64,000 nt of DNA from Ceratotherium simum simum (lineage: Eukaryota; Chordata; Mammalia; Perissodactyla; Rhinocerotidae). Location: positions 10,855,019 to 10,919,018 of the forward strand of contig NW_004454171.1 in assembly GCF_000283155.1 (NCBI RefSeq), given 5' to 3'. The notes below the pieces were generated by a model. The model was given only the letters and a program-made list of their open reading frames with translations, had not been told where the DNA came from and made no database searches. Positions within the stretch are counted from its first letter, which is position 1. Each line of letters opens with the position of its first letter. Shown here piece by piece: positions 1 through 11,744 of the stretch. A program made the translations under genes and the position numbers.

Positions 1-1473
<1,473 letters not shown>

Positions 1474-1479
1474 TAAACT

Positions 1480-1645
1480 TAAATTATTGAAATAGTAGTA
1501 ATGATGGCTGCTACGTATTGAGTATCTTCTGTGTCAGGAATATTCTGGGCACTTTGCATTCATAATCTCAATTCCCACCACAACTCTGCAAGGTAGGGAT
1601 TCGGATGATGGAAGCAATTATGATTATCTATTTTGTACTAAAGAA
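1480..1645 (+). repeat. MIR-like SINE fragment
   Basis: Contains the MIR core pattern: a 'tattgagtatcttctgtgtc' style block, then 'cactttgcattcataatctc' and 'aactctgcaaggtaggga'. It is diverged, as expected for an ancient tRNA-derived SINE, and lies in intron 8. Edges are approximate. Confidence 0.65.
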
Positions 1646-1859
1646 ATAAGGAAGCAAAAGCAGACTACATCTTGATATTGATTTTTCTCCATAGTCATTG
1701 CCTATGCCCACCCAAACATAATAATAATCAATATTCCATAAACTGTTTTGTGTCAGTGCTTGAAATCTAGCAGGTACCAAATACAGTGGCATGCAGCTCG
1801 TAACTATTCCCCCTTTGGGAAAAATTCTTCCTCGCCTAAGAATTAGAAACTAAAAACAA

Positions 1860-2105
1860 AAGTCATAGAGACCAAAGGTTTTGGTCTCAAAGGTTTTGGG
1901 GCTTAGCCCCTGTAATCACAGTGCCCCAGATACAGCACCCACAAGCACCGTGGACTGAGGTCTGGAGCTATCCCATTCCTGCTTTCCAGTTGCTTCATTG
2001 CTCAGCTCTTCCTTTGCTTCTGTGAGCTACCCCAGCATCCTACCAATAAACCCCCCTTTTTTGCTTACGTTGTTAGCCTGACTCCGTTTCTGTTGCTTGC
2101 AATCA
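1860..2105 (+). repeat. Old LTR-like repeat with poly(A) signal, in PRTFDC1 intron 8
   Basis: The segment ends in a pattern typical of mammalian ERVL/MaLR LTR 3' ends: 'tcctaccaataaa', a T-rich block, then 'ctgttgcttgcaatcaaaat' and 'attcctgaca'. AATAAA is at 2045-2050 in the same orientation as PRTFDC1. The upstream edge is uncertain. The class is inferred by eye. Confidence 0.5.
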
Positions 2106-2361
2106 AAATATTCCTGACACATTTCTTGCTTCCCAACAAGGGTCGAATAGGAGTCAATATTGTGTTTACCACTGCTGTTGCTCCATTCACCTTTGAGGTT
2201 GTAATTTTACCAGTAGGAGATTTCTGTCTCCACCATGGCTACCATACTGCCCCCTCAGCATTTCTGGTTGTTAGAGACCTAGGAAGCCAAATTCCAAAAA
2301 GAGCTCAAAACAAAAACAACGAAGAAACTTTTGTCAAGCACTTGAAAGGATCTCTTTAGAT

Positions 2362-2436
2362 TTTACATACATATGTGTGCATGTATACATATGTATGCAC
2401 ATATACATATAAATACATACATATATATTTAAACGA
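2362..2436. repeat. Alternating AT/AC-rich simple repeat
   Basis: Interrupted run of acatacat, atgtatac and catatata units 110-180 nt before the exon 9 acceptor. A probable variable-length microsatellite. Confidence 0.8.
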
Positions 2437-2543
2437 ACAGTAACCAAGTACAAGATGACATTCTGTTATTACTGCATCGAATTTTCTGCACCTCGTATTT
2501 TGTTAAGAAACTGATGCATTTAAATCCTTTATTGTTTTTTCAG

Positions 2544-2591
2544 CACATATGCGTGATCAATGAGCACGGCAAGGAAAAGTATCGAATCTAA
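2544..2591 (+). CDS. PRTFDC1: PRTFDC1 exon 9, C-terminal coding part and stop codon
   Basis: Seen: after CAG at 2541-2543 the frame left by exon 8 continues as HICVINEHGKEKYRI and stops at TAA (2589-2591). Family knowledge: HPRT1 ends in a clearly different peptide, whereas INEHGKEKYR is characteristic of PRTFDC1, so this exon identifies the paralogue. I recall the human protein ending in Val; here the last codon is ATC (Ile), a conservative change. The phase joins exactly (exon 8 ends on a full codon), and the AG acceptor has a good pyrimidine tract. There is no frameshift or premature stop in the visible coding sequence, so the gene looks intact at its 3' end. Confidence 0.95.
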   Translation, partial: HICVINEHGKEKYRI

Positions 2592-3725
2592 AGAAGTCAC
2601 TTCTCACCATCGAATCTCCAGATAGCATCATCCTTACAACTACACTCAGGAAGCCAGCTTGTAAAGTTTGTCTCCCCAGGGCTCTTCTCTCAGCAGGATA
2701 TGAAAGAAAAAAATGTTTTAATGAGAGAGCTTTCTTTTCTGAGATTATAACATAAAGAGTAGCAAAGGTTCTTAAGGAAAGGAAAGCAATGCTTTTCTGT
2801 GACTTGTTCCAAATTAAACACTCCACCTTGTGACTCACGCATTCTACCTACCTTCACACTCCCGAGCTACACCTTCTTTTGTTTTGATACAGTCATTATA
2901 CTTGATTACTATACCCCCACCTAGTTACTCAAATATTTTTTACTTAACTTTTTTTTTTATCACACTCTATTTTGGTAATATTTCGCAATCTTAAGAACCT
3001 GGAAGCCTTTTAAGTGAGGCTCTGAGCCCGTCTGCTGCGAACGCAACTAGATTCCCAAACTAGAAAAGGAGGGAAAGGACAATTTAATATAAATTTCTGT
3101 TTGCGTGTTTCTGACAGGCCATGATTATCTGCTTTGACAAAGCCTTTCTGAACCACAGCATACAATGCATCTTAATGATGTTATGAAATGAGCCTTCGCT
3201 CAGTGCTCTTGATTGGAGCTTCCGGTATGTGATAACGGTATGTCGTGTATGCATGGATGTACTCAACTGTGTTTAATACTGTGAATTTTAATTAGAAAAA
3301 ATACAATGGCAGCAAGGCCCTGGTTTCTAAGCGGCATCCTTTTATTCATGTGAGACATGAGCAAATGGCAGAATTAGGGGGGAGGGGGAAGTGTTTTCAC
3401 TGCTCGAAACTAAGTGAGTATAAATTTTTCCTCTTATTTCCATCATAGGACAAGACACTATTATGTATTATCCTAAACATGAATGCAGAGGTAGAATTAT
3501 TTTTCTAAGTGGCCTTATAAAATTGATCACAAAATCCAAACCACTATAGAAAACAAGCCGACTTAAAGTTTTTTCTGGATAACATTTTTTCCGTCTTCAC
3601 TGTTTTATGAGATGATTTCTAATTTATGAGGATTCTAATTGAAAATAAACTTGAGTGCCAATAGAGCTGTTTTTTCTCGCTTTCTAAAAAGAGCAAATGC
3701 AAAATAAATAACTAAGCAGCCTTTG
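2592..3725 (+). other. PRTFDC1: PRTFDC1 3' untranslated region (end inferred)
   Basis: Sequence after the stop codon. Two canonical AATAAA hexamers are seen, at 3644-3649 and 3703-3708. The first is followed within about 25-40 nt by a T-rich stretch (3670-3681) that could serve as the downstream element. The transcript end is therefore placed near 3.67-3.73 kb by inference. An earlier end using a variant signal such as ATTAAA near 2813 cannot be excluded. Confidence 0.55.
3644..3649 (+). terminator. PRTFDC1: Candidate PRTFDC1 polyadenylation signal AATAAA
   Basis: Canonical AATAAA about 1.05 kb after the stop codon, with a T-rich region starting about 20 nt later. A second AATAAA at 3703-3708 could be used instead. 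Confidence 0.5.
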
Positions 3726-5220
3726 TTTGGCTCTAAACCGTATGTGGGCATATTGTTCTCAGGTTCTAGCTTCCTTTAAAGTAAAAAAGAATAAGAAACC
3801 TTGTTATGTTTCATAACTGCTTACTGTTTTTCTTCCTCCTTCATATTTTTTATACACTTTAGGCCATTAAAATGTGCGTCAGCCAGTAGCTTAAATATAC
3901 TACTGCATATATCTTTCCTGTGGCTTTATTTTTGTTAACCTGGAAAAAATCCAATATATACTCCAGTGTAAGCAAATGATTAAGCCAGACTTGATCTGGG
4001 GCTTTCTTTTTTTGCTCCTTAAGCTTGTTTGCAAGAACAAGGAATTTTAGTTGTAAAAGAAGATTTTCCTGCATATCTTTGTTCCAGTGAGAGAAGAAAA
4101 TAAACCACACCCAGATATTCCAACGGGGAAACCAGCAAAGGGAATTCCTTCTAGCTTTGTTCCATCGAAGACTCGGGATCCAAGTTACAGATTGATAATT
4201 CTGTCTAATGGCCAATTTCTTGAAATATCAAAATTAATGTTCTGAACATAATTTTCTACTATGCCACATTTATATCAGAGGATGTAGAAAAATCCAGGCA
4301 CATTTGATTTTAGGTACAAAATTATCCATAAAGTATGTATTATTAAAATATTTTCTTAAAAATGTTGAATTTTAGTAAATATTTATATCGTTTTTGAGGA
4401 CTGTATGTTTATTCAAATTAGAAAGGAAATTGATCTACTTCACAAGATTTTGAGAAGAACTGGTGCGAGTTAATGCTGAAAAAGAAAAATCCCTTAAATG
4501 TACATTCAATCATTCCTGCAGTTTTTTCCTATCAGACAATAATTTGACAGTGATAGCCAACAATGTCATCTTGGGCAAAATAATATTTCCTTTTCTCTTG
4601 CAAAACTCTGGTCTATTTAATACCACTGAGTTTATTCAACCTAGACCAAAAATATAAAAGCTTATTGCCTGATTAACAATGAATGCATTTGTTAATTTAG
4701 TATTCCAAAGCTGATTAGTAGGGGGAAAAAAGTGTGTGGCATGTTTCACTGGAAAAATTTAGATTCAGTTACAAAAATTAGTAATACTTTTACTACAATA
4801 ATACAGTCACATAATTAGTAATACTTCAGGATCTTGCAAACAAATTAGAACCCCTCATTATAAATTGGCCCTTTCTTACTGGACTGGAATGTGTCACATA
4901 TTGAACCATGTACCCCCAATGTGAACTGCAAATAGGCACATCGTGAGGTACCTCATTTAACCTGTGGATGTCTTTGGATATAACATGGTTTGCCATGTTT
5001 CAAGACTTCTGATGCAGTGAAAACAGCCCTGTCAGAGCATAAGCAGGCATTTCCTAAGCCTCTCATGGGGCAAACTTGTGTTTTCCCAATGGAGAAAGAA
5101 GGTAACCTATCCTGTTTCTAGAAACCCAGTGTCATGGAAATATTTCCTCACTTTCATAATAGAGGTAGTATGTTCTAGGAAATTGAAACCCTAAACCACA
5201 GTCTCCACCCAGATGTCTGG
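3726..5220. other. Intergenic sequence, no feature recognised
   Basis: AT-rich sequence with no repeat family that I can name and no coding signature. A 118-codon open frame on the minus strand (3859-4215) has no domain, splice context or homologue that I recognise; I treat it as chance. Confidence 0.6.
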
Positions 5221-6110
5221 TTAATTTGGGCAAAAATAGCATTTGGGAGTTTTACTTACTTTGCTATCATAAAGTTCCTTTGGGTCCCCAGATGACACTT
5301 GAGGACTGGTGGGCAGGCTAGTTTCATGAAGGGAAAAGGGGATTGTGGAAGGGAGATTGGTGCATTGATGCTGGGAGGTATGCAGAGAAAGGAAAGAGCA
5401 GGTACAGGAAGAGGGCTGCATTGTTTCTTGACCCGAGTCATACCCTGGGATTGGTTCTGAACCCTGTGGCGAGAAGTAGACAAAGACGCAGCTGAAAGAG
5501 CAGTTTTCACGGTAGCCTTGGTGCCATGCAGTGGGTCAGACAGGCCACTCTCCTCATTTCATTGAAAATCATGGCTTCGCTTTGGCACGGGGAGAGGTGG
5601 GAAAGCAGCTCCGTTTTAGGATGCCAAGGGTTCTGCCATTTGGGAAGGTCTGGAGAGGGTGTCCACATCCAGGACGTTTCACAAAATGCCATCCTCCAGA
5701 GGCTTCATGGGTCCCAGGCATCCACAGGGAGACCAGAGTAGCCCATGAGAGGAATGTTGATGGACACGTGCTAAAACTTGGAGCATCCCGGAAACACAGC
5801 TACTGCGTATGGTTGCAGAGCCCGTGCTGCTGGTGCCCTGTGCAAGGACGCCTGACCGAGGGGAGCGAGTGAGGGCTGAAATCCAGCCCACATTCCACTT
5901 GCCAAGCCATGGACCCTAGCTAAGGACTACATCAGCCCTCAGGAAAGGGTGCCTTTTTCTAAAAGGGGTGTCTTTTTCTAATCCACTCAATAAAGAATTT
6001 TTTTTTGCAATTTCTCAGCCAGGAAGGGGTGGCTTTTTCTGTCAGGGTGGGTTTTTCTCAGAAATAAGTAGAGGAGAACAAAAAGACAGGGTAGAGTGCT
6101 GAAGTCCTGC
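5221..6110. other. Unassigned, more GC-rich intergenic segment
   Basis: Base composition is richer in G+C than the flanks, which produces several overlapping open frames on both strands (up to 113 codons at 5531-5872). The frames overlap one another and none resembles a known protein. It ends with AATAAA at about 5989 and the 20-nt periodic block described separately. It could be an old LTR or other retroelement that I cannot name. Confidence 0.4.
5941..6060 (+). repeat. Degenerate 20-nt periodic repeat block
   Basis: Four related 20-nt units of the form G-rich, GGGTG, then CTTTTTCT sit at 5941-5960, 5961-5980, 6021-6040 and 6041-6060. The gap between the pairs is exactly two units long (40 nt) and contains AATAAA. 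Seen directly in the sequence; no function is implied. Confidence 0.55.
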
Positions 6111-6349
6111 ATTTTCCAAGTGGGGGAAATAAGCCTGAACTAATGTTACTGTGACCTCATTTCCATTGAAAGCCTAGTGGGTGTTGACTAGTAAATAAGC
6201 TGTGAGTGAGGATGGTAAGTGTTGACGACTCATTCAAGAAACCTGGCTGTGAAGAGAAGAAGAGAGACATAACCATAGCTAGAGAGCTTTTAAAAGATGA
6301 GAGAGACTTGTGCATTTTTATTTGCTGCAGAGAACAAAAACAAACAAAA

Positions 6350-7060
6350 TAGCAGAAAGAGAATTCATTATTGATTGCTGTGTAATAAGTTATGCCAAAA
6401 CTGAGTAGCTTAAACCAACAATAATTATTTATTATCTCTCATGGCTTATAAGAGTTAGGAATATGGAGAGGGCACAGTGGAGGTGGCTTGTTTCTGCTCC
6501 ATGTTGTTCTGTTGCCTCGGCTGGAAGACTCAAAGGCTGAGGGTTTACAACCAAGTGAAACTAAATTGTCCAATGTGGCTGCCATTAGCCACATGTAGTT
6601 ATTTAAATTTAAATTAACTAAAGTTAAATAAAATTTAAAGTTCACTTCCTCATTCAGACTAGCTACATTACAATTTCTCAGTAGCCTCATGTGGTAGTAA
6701 GTTACCGTATTAGACAGCACAAACACACAAAATTTCCATGATCACAGAAAGTTCTATGGCTAGCTCTGATCTGAAGGCTCGTCTAGTGGTTGATGTTGGC
6801 TGTTAGCTGGAACCTTAGCTGAGGCTGTCAGTTGGAATTCTTCTGTGTGGTCTCTCCGTATGATTTGGGCTTCCTCACAACATGGCAGCTGGGTTCCAAA
6901 GGCAAGCGCACACAGAGACAGACAGAAGCAGGTGAAAGCCTTATTGCCTCATATCACAGGCTCACTTCCACCACAGTTTGTTAGTCTAGGCAGGTAACAA
7001 AAATTTGTCTTAGTTCAAGGGGAGGGAACATAGACTGCCACCATTCAATGGAAGAATAGC
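6350..7060 (+). repeat. Ancient interspersed repeat split by a DNA-transposon fragment
   Basis: The left part (about 6370-6450, 'attgctgtgtaataagttat' then 'agcttaaaccaacaataat') and the right part (about 6765-7050, 'ctgaaggctcgtctagtgg' and 'cacaacatggcagctgggtt') are consecutive parts of one common mammalian repeat pattern. They are separated by a hAT-like fragment. I recognise the pattern but cannot name the family. Confidence 0.55.
6562..6723 (+). mobile_element. hAT-type nonautonomous DNA transposon fragment
   Basis: Begins 'attgtccaatgtggctgcca', ends 'taccgtattagacagcac', and includes 'gtagcctcatgtggtagtaa'. The two ends are roughly inverted (TGTCCAAT against ATTAGACAGCA), as in the widespread 'GCTGTCCAATAGAA' hAT elements of mammals. 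Internal sequence is deleted. It interrupts the older repeat around it. Confidence 0.6.
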
Positions 7061-7339
7061 AGCAACATATTGTAAAAAGATCAAGTGGGACGGGATTTAG
7101 ATTGCTGTGGCCATAATTGAAGACATGCTTGCTTGCATAGATTTTTAAGAATTACAGAACACTACCTACCCATGTGGGAAAATATAAGATGACACAAATA
7201 ACACCAGACAGTAGCACACACTGATTACGAAGAGAAATACATGTTTTCCCACCAGTAGTGTTTGGAATAGATTAAGAAGACTTTGAAAAAGTAGTTTTAT
7301 TTCTATTAAGGGGCTTAAGTTTGAAATATAAAAAAACAT

Positions 7340-7686
7340 AGTAAAATAGTTGGTTTTTTGTTTTTTGGTTTTTTCTTTTTTGTGAGGCAGATCAGCCCTG
7401 AGCTAACATCCATGCCAATCCTCCTCTTTTTGCCAAGGAAGACTGGCCCTGAGCTAACATCTATTGCCAATCCTCCTCCTTTTTTTCCCTTTTTCTCCCC
7501 AAAGCCCCAATGGATAGTTGTATGTCATAGTTGCACATCCTTCTAGTTGCTGTATGTGGGACGCGGCCTCAGCATGGCCAGACAAGCGGTGCATCGCTGC
7601 GCACCCGGGATCCGAACCCGGGCCACCAGTAGCGGAGCGCGTGCACTTAACCACTAAGCCATGGGGCCGGTCCCAGTAAAATAGTT
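7340..7686 (-). mobile_element. ERE SINE (equine tRNA-derived), minus strand, with target duplication
   Basis: Seen: the reverse complement of the ERE pattern. The tRNA-like head sits at the right end (7600-7674, 'cttaaccactaagccatggg'), with the conserved 'agttgctgtatgtgggac' body and the 'gagctaacat' tail repeats on the left. The 12-bp duplication AGTAAAATAGTT flanks it at 7340-7351 and 7675-7686. Known: ERE elements are SINEs mobilised by L1 in equids. The open frames across it are not genes. Confidence 0.92.
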
Positions 7687-7689
7687 TTT

Positions 7690-8320
7690 ACTTGCCAAGC
7701 ATTCTATAAATATAAATTCATACTGACATTTTAGAAATAGTTCCACACTTATATGAAGAAATTGCATAATAATTTGGCTAAGAAAATAATCCAAGATGAG
7801 TCTCCTTAAAACAAAATAAATGTAACTAGGTAAACTGAACCCTGTCTATATATATTATTCTACTGGAAGCAGTACTCACCAAATCAATTAATAATCATTT
7901 TTAAAACAACAGATTACTAGGTACTAACCAACATGGCTTTACCACAAAAACTGGTCTGTCTGATTTATCTAATCTCCTAATATCAAATGACAGAGTTGGT
8001 TGACTGCAAAAAGAAATTGATGTAATTTGTCTTATCTGTATTTTAACAAGGCTGCCATGTGAAGAATATTCATCAATAGCCTGGGAAAATGATTTATACT
8101 ACATAGCTACTTAGCTAGTGGGTGACTGCATGCATCCTTATAGTTAAATTCAAAAGAGATCTATCATGAGCATAACAAAGCATATTGTGAAAGAGTCAAG
8201 CCCAGGCGTTGAATGTGTTGACATTTCATGAAAGACTTGGCTGCAACTACTGTGGATCACATGATATACGAAAATTTGACAATAACTGAATTTAATATTT
8301 AGCACAAAACTCAGAGGTAG
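7690..8320. other. Intergenic, nothing recognised
   Basis: AT-rich sequence between an ERE and a MIR fragment, with no coding or repeat signature that I can support. Confidence 0.5.
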
Positions 8321-8324
8321 CAAT

Positions 8325-8455
8325 TGGCATCTCCTTTTTAGAGATAAGGAAATGAGGATCAGAGAGATCAAATCATTTACCCAGGGTCACACAAAGCCAG
8401 AAATTGAATCAATGCTGTGGGACTGCTGAGTCAGTACTCAGTACATAGGACTAAG
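8325..8455 (+). repeat. MIR SINE fragment
   Basis: Shows the MIR 3' half: 'agagataaggaaatgaggat', then 'gatcaaatcatttacccagg' and 'gtcacacaaagccagaaatt'. Diverged, ancient. Confidence 0.7.
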
Positions 8456-8536
8456 TTTATGGACACTGTAGAAAGTATGTCTACAGACTTATAGAGGACA
8501 ATCAGATGAGGATAAGAAAGGATAATGTGGCATAAT

Positions 8537-8807
8537 AAGAAATATATCTTGGGGACCAGCCCCGTGGCCTAGTGGTTAAGTTCAGCATGCTCTGCTTCGG
8601 CAGCCCAGGTTCGGTTCCCAGGCACGAACTTACACCATTCATCGGCAGCCGTGCTGTGGCAGCGGCCCACATACAAAATAGAGGAAGATTGGCACAAATG
8701 TTAGCTCAGGGCAAATCTTCGTCAAGCAATAAAGAGGAAGATTGGCAACAAATGTTAGCTTAGGGCAAATTTTCCTCAGTGAAAAAAAAAAAAGGAAAGA
8801 AATATAT
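8537..8807 (+). mobile_element. ERE SINE, older subfamily, plus strand, with target duplication
   Basis: The head at 8551 ('ggggaccagccccgtggcct', 'agtggttaag') is tRNA-like. The body differs from the younger copies ('gtgctgtggcagcggcccac') and it has two 'caaatgttagct' tail units and a poly(A). Direct repeats AAGAAATATAT flank it at 8537-8547 and 8797-8807. The internal differences suggest an ERE3/ERE4-like subfamily; the subfamily name is a guess. Confidence 0.88.
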
Positions 8808-9161
8808 TTGGTCTTTATCCCTGTTTCCTGGTACAGAGCTCCTAAACTTTTGGAATTTCCAAAGTGATAGGAGTATCTTTTGTTATTCATAATAAGCCTC
8901 TTTTGATCATATCTGAGTTTATGCTAATGAGGTAACTTAAAGTGGGACCCCTAGATAGCCTCAGGATGGGGTTTGTCACCAGATAGACCAAGTTATTAGG
9001 GTTGGAACTTTCAGCCCCACTCAGCGACCTCTGGGTAATTATACAACTAGATTTCATTAGCTACTATTTTTGTGCATCTACTTTCAAATATGAAATGAAA
9101 TTTTATTTTCTTCTATTATCCTTATTTGATTTTGGAATCAGGATTATTCTAGCCTCAAAAA

Positions 9162-9475
9162 GTGACATCAGGGGCCGGCCCAGGGGCTTAGCGGTTAAGT
9201 GCGCGTGCTCCGCTACTGGCGGCCCGAGTTCGGATCCCGGGGGCGCACCAAGGCACCGCTTCTCCGGCCATGCTGAGGCTACGTCCCACATACAGCAACT
9301 AGAAGGACGTGCAACTATGACATACAACTATCTACTGGGGCTTTGGGGAGAAAAAGGAGGAGGATTGGCAATAGATGTTAGCTCAGAGCCGGTCTTCCTC
9401 AGCAAAAAGAGGAGGATTAGCATGGATGTTAGCTCAGGGCTGATCTTCCTCAAAAAAAAAAAAAGGTGACATCAG
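9162..9475 (+). mobile_element. ERE SINE, young-looking full-length copy, plus strand
   Basis: Full structure: 'ggggccggcccaggggctta' head with Pol III A box ('agcggttaagtgcgcg') and B box ('gagttcggatcccggg'), the 'catacagcaactagaagga' body, two 'gatgttagctcag' tail units and poly(A) to 9464. The 10-bp duplication GTGACATCAG is at 9162-9171 and 9466-9475. Its CpG sites are largely kept, which suggests a recent insertion. The 155-codon frame across it is an artefact. Confidence 0.94.
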
Positions 9476-9489
9476 CTTTTACTTTTTTT

Positions 9490-10009
9490 CTGTTTTCTGG
9501 AACAATTGTATAACATAGGGATTCTCTGTATATTGAAATTTTTATTACTTTTAAAAATCTCAATGCGTATACAGTCATTTCCTCTTTTTGTTCTATATTT
9601 TATTTGCTTCTAATACCTTTTTTTTTTTCCAAAGAAACCACTTTAGTTTTGTTATTCTTCTTCTAGTGGACCCTCTTTTCCAGGCTGGTGTACCTATCCT
9701 CAGATTACATGAGTATTGGCTCCTGCAGCACACAGTTGCCCCTTCTCTGCTCCCTGGAGATATACAACCTCCCCCAGGTAGTCATAGACAGTGATTTAGA
9801 CACATAGGAGCACCATGAAAGGCCAAGTGGGATTCTCTGTAGTACAGTTCATGCTCCAGAACTCCCTGTAGGATCAGGCTGAAGCTTATCACCTCCTTGC
9901 TTAGCTTCTCCTGTCCTGGCCTGCTACCATCACTCTTTTTCTCCTCAGAGCACTCCCTCAATACAACGCCAAAGAATGAGTGTGCTTCAATCATTTTCTC
10001 CAGCTCTGC
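9490..10009. other. Intergenic, nothing recognised
   Basis: No repeat or coding pattern that I can name. Open frames on both strands overlap and lack any recognisable domain. Confidence 0.5.
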
Positions 10010-10275
10010 TTCTAGGACAGGGGTCAGCAAAGTGCAACCCATAGGTCAAATTCAGCCCACAGCCTGTTTTTATATGGTGTGCAAGCTAAGAGTGTTGTTT
10101 ATTTGTAGAAGATTGTGAAAGAAAAAGAGAGAGAGAAAGAAAGAAAGAGAGAGATAGAGAAAGAAAGAAAAAGAAAGGAAGAAAAATATACAATAGACAC
10201 TAGATGTGGCCTGCCAAGCCAAAAATTTACTAGCTAGCCTTTTACAGAAAAAGTTTGCTGACCTCCATTCTAGGA
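10010..10275 (+). mobile_element. hAT-type MITE with 8-bp target duplication
   Basis: The element spans 10018-10267. It starts CAGGGGTCAGCAAA and ends TTTGCTGACCTCCA, imperfect terminal inverted repeats of the common mammalian 'CAGGGGTCGGCAAACT' hAT family. The 8-bp duplication TTCTAGGA lies on both sides (10010-10017 and 10268-10275), the length expected of hAT transposases. A purine-rich (GA)n/(GAAA)n tract occupies its middle (about 10118-10185). Confidence 0.88.
10118..10185. repeat. (GA/GAAA)n purine-rich simple repeat
   Basis: Almost pure A/G stretch inside the hAT element, with gaga and gaaa units. A probable microsatellite expansion after insertion. Confidence 0.85.
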
Positions 10276-10399
10276 AATGTGACTTAAGATACTTCTCTAT
10301 TCTTTTACACTCTGCTTCCGTTATTTCTGTTCTTATATTGCTCTATTGTTCTAAAAATAAACACACAACTACTTAAGTTGAATTGGTAGGTTTTCTTTG

Positions 10400-11640
10400 G
10401 TTTTTGACCTTTTGTTTCCTAATAAATGTCTTTAAAGTTACCAGTTTTACTCTAAGTACATTTATTGTAAATACTGGGATATTAGGACTTAATTTCTGCC
10501 ATTTTTTAATCATATTTTTTATTTACAGTACTTTTTGATTCTTTTTCCTTTTTTTCTTGAATTTCATTGGATAGATTTATTTCTTATGCTGGTTTGAAAG
10601 TTGTATCCTCTATTTTGGTTCTTATAGTAATTGCCCTTAACTTGAGACCCATGCTCATGTTCTTGATTTTTAAAATCTTCTTAATATCTATCTTCCTCCA
10701 ATGAGATAAGTACTATAGTATATTGAATCATGCTGCTATTGTCCAGAGTTTTAGTTCTATTATTATGTATATCATTTCTTTTATTCTTTTGTTCTAGCTA
10801 TTTTATTTTTTTTAAGACAACATAAATTTTGCCAAGGTATTTGGTCACCTTTACTGTTCCTGTCTCCTATGCATCCTGGCTTTGTTTCTCTTCTTATTTG
10901 AATACTTCTTTCAAGCACATTTTCGATGTGGTCTTTCTATGATAAAACTTTAAAGGCTTTATGCCTGGGGATATTTTTTATTGTGTTCTCATATTTGAAT
11001 GAAAAACTGAACTAGATATAAAATTCTAGGTTTACAGCTCTTTCCTTTCAATATGTTAACATATATTATTTGTCCATCTTCTTACATCCCGCATTGCTAT
11101 TGAGAAGTGGGATGTCAATCTGATCGTCATTTTTTTTAAAGAGAATCTGATTTTGCTCTCTGGAATCTTTAAGAAAGGTCTTGCTTTCTCTTTCCTGTTT
11201 GTCACTCTTGAACACTGTAACCTGAGGATTTCAGTCTCTTTTTTAGTTCTGAGAAATTCATTTACATTATTTCTTCAACTATTTCCTCCTTTTCTTTTTT
11301 TCTCTCCTGGAAGTTCTACTATGCAGCTGTATGCTCTTTTATTTCAATCTTAACCACTCCTTCACTTTTCTCTCATATTTTAACTCTGTGTTCTTTCCTT
11401 CTGCATTCTGGGAAAGTTGTTCAAAATGATCTTGCAACTCACTAATGCATTCTTCAGCCATATCCATCTGGCTTTCCTTCTCATTTATTATGTTCTTTAA
11501 CTGTTGTATTTTTCATATCTAATATTTCCATTTGATCTTTACTAATGTTTTCATGTTATTGATTAATGTCACCCATTATCTTCCCTCATTTCCTAAAGTA
11601 AATTTATCATGCTTATTTTAAATTTCAGGTCTGTATAGTT
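10400..11640 (-). repeat. L1-related sequence in antisense orientation (tentative)
   Basis: T-rich on this strand. The reverse complement carries fragments resembling the ORF1 region of old L1/HAL1 elements: '...aactgaactagatataaaattctagg' (about 11004-11030) and 'attgctattgagaagtggga' (about 11094-11113). Highly diverged, so the family and edges are uncertain. Confidence 0.4.
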
Positions 11641-11744
11641 CAATGATTCTCCTTCTTGAAACACTCAAACTCCCAAAGCTCAATCAAAAGGAAATAACCT
11701 TCTCATCACAAGGAAAAAAATTTTTTCTTTTTTTCTCTTTCTTT

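Noticed and set aside
2093..2359. 88-codon frame in PRTFDC1 intron 8
   Set aside because: It starts inside the LTR-like tail and resembles no protein known to me; the intron's splice sites explain the region.
7454..7654. ERE-spanning frames with similar peptides (also near 9103, 20578, 46335)
   Set aside because: The shared peptide arises because the same SINE is translated in each; it is not a gene family.
9178..9250. Possible tRNA gene (A and B box-like motifs)
   Set aside because: These are the tRNA-derived heads of ERE SINEs. No intact cloverleaf with a proper acceptor stem is present.
9002..9469. 155-codon plus-strand open frame
   Set aside because: Its second half is a translated ERE SINE with poly(A); the first half has no recognisable similarity.
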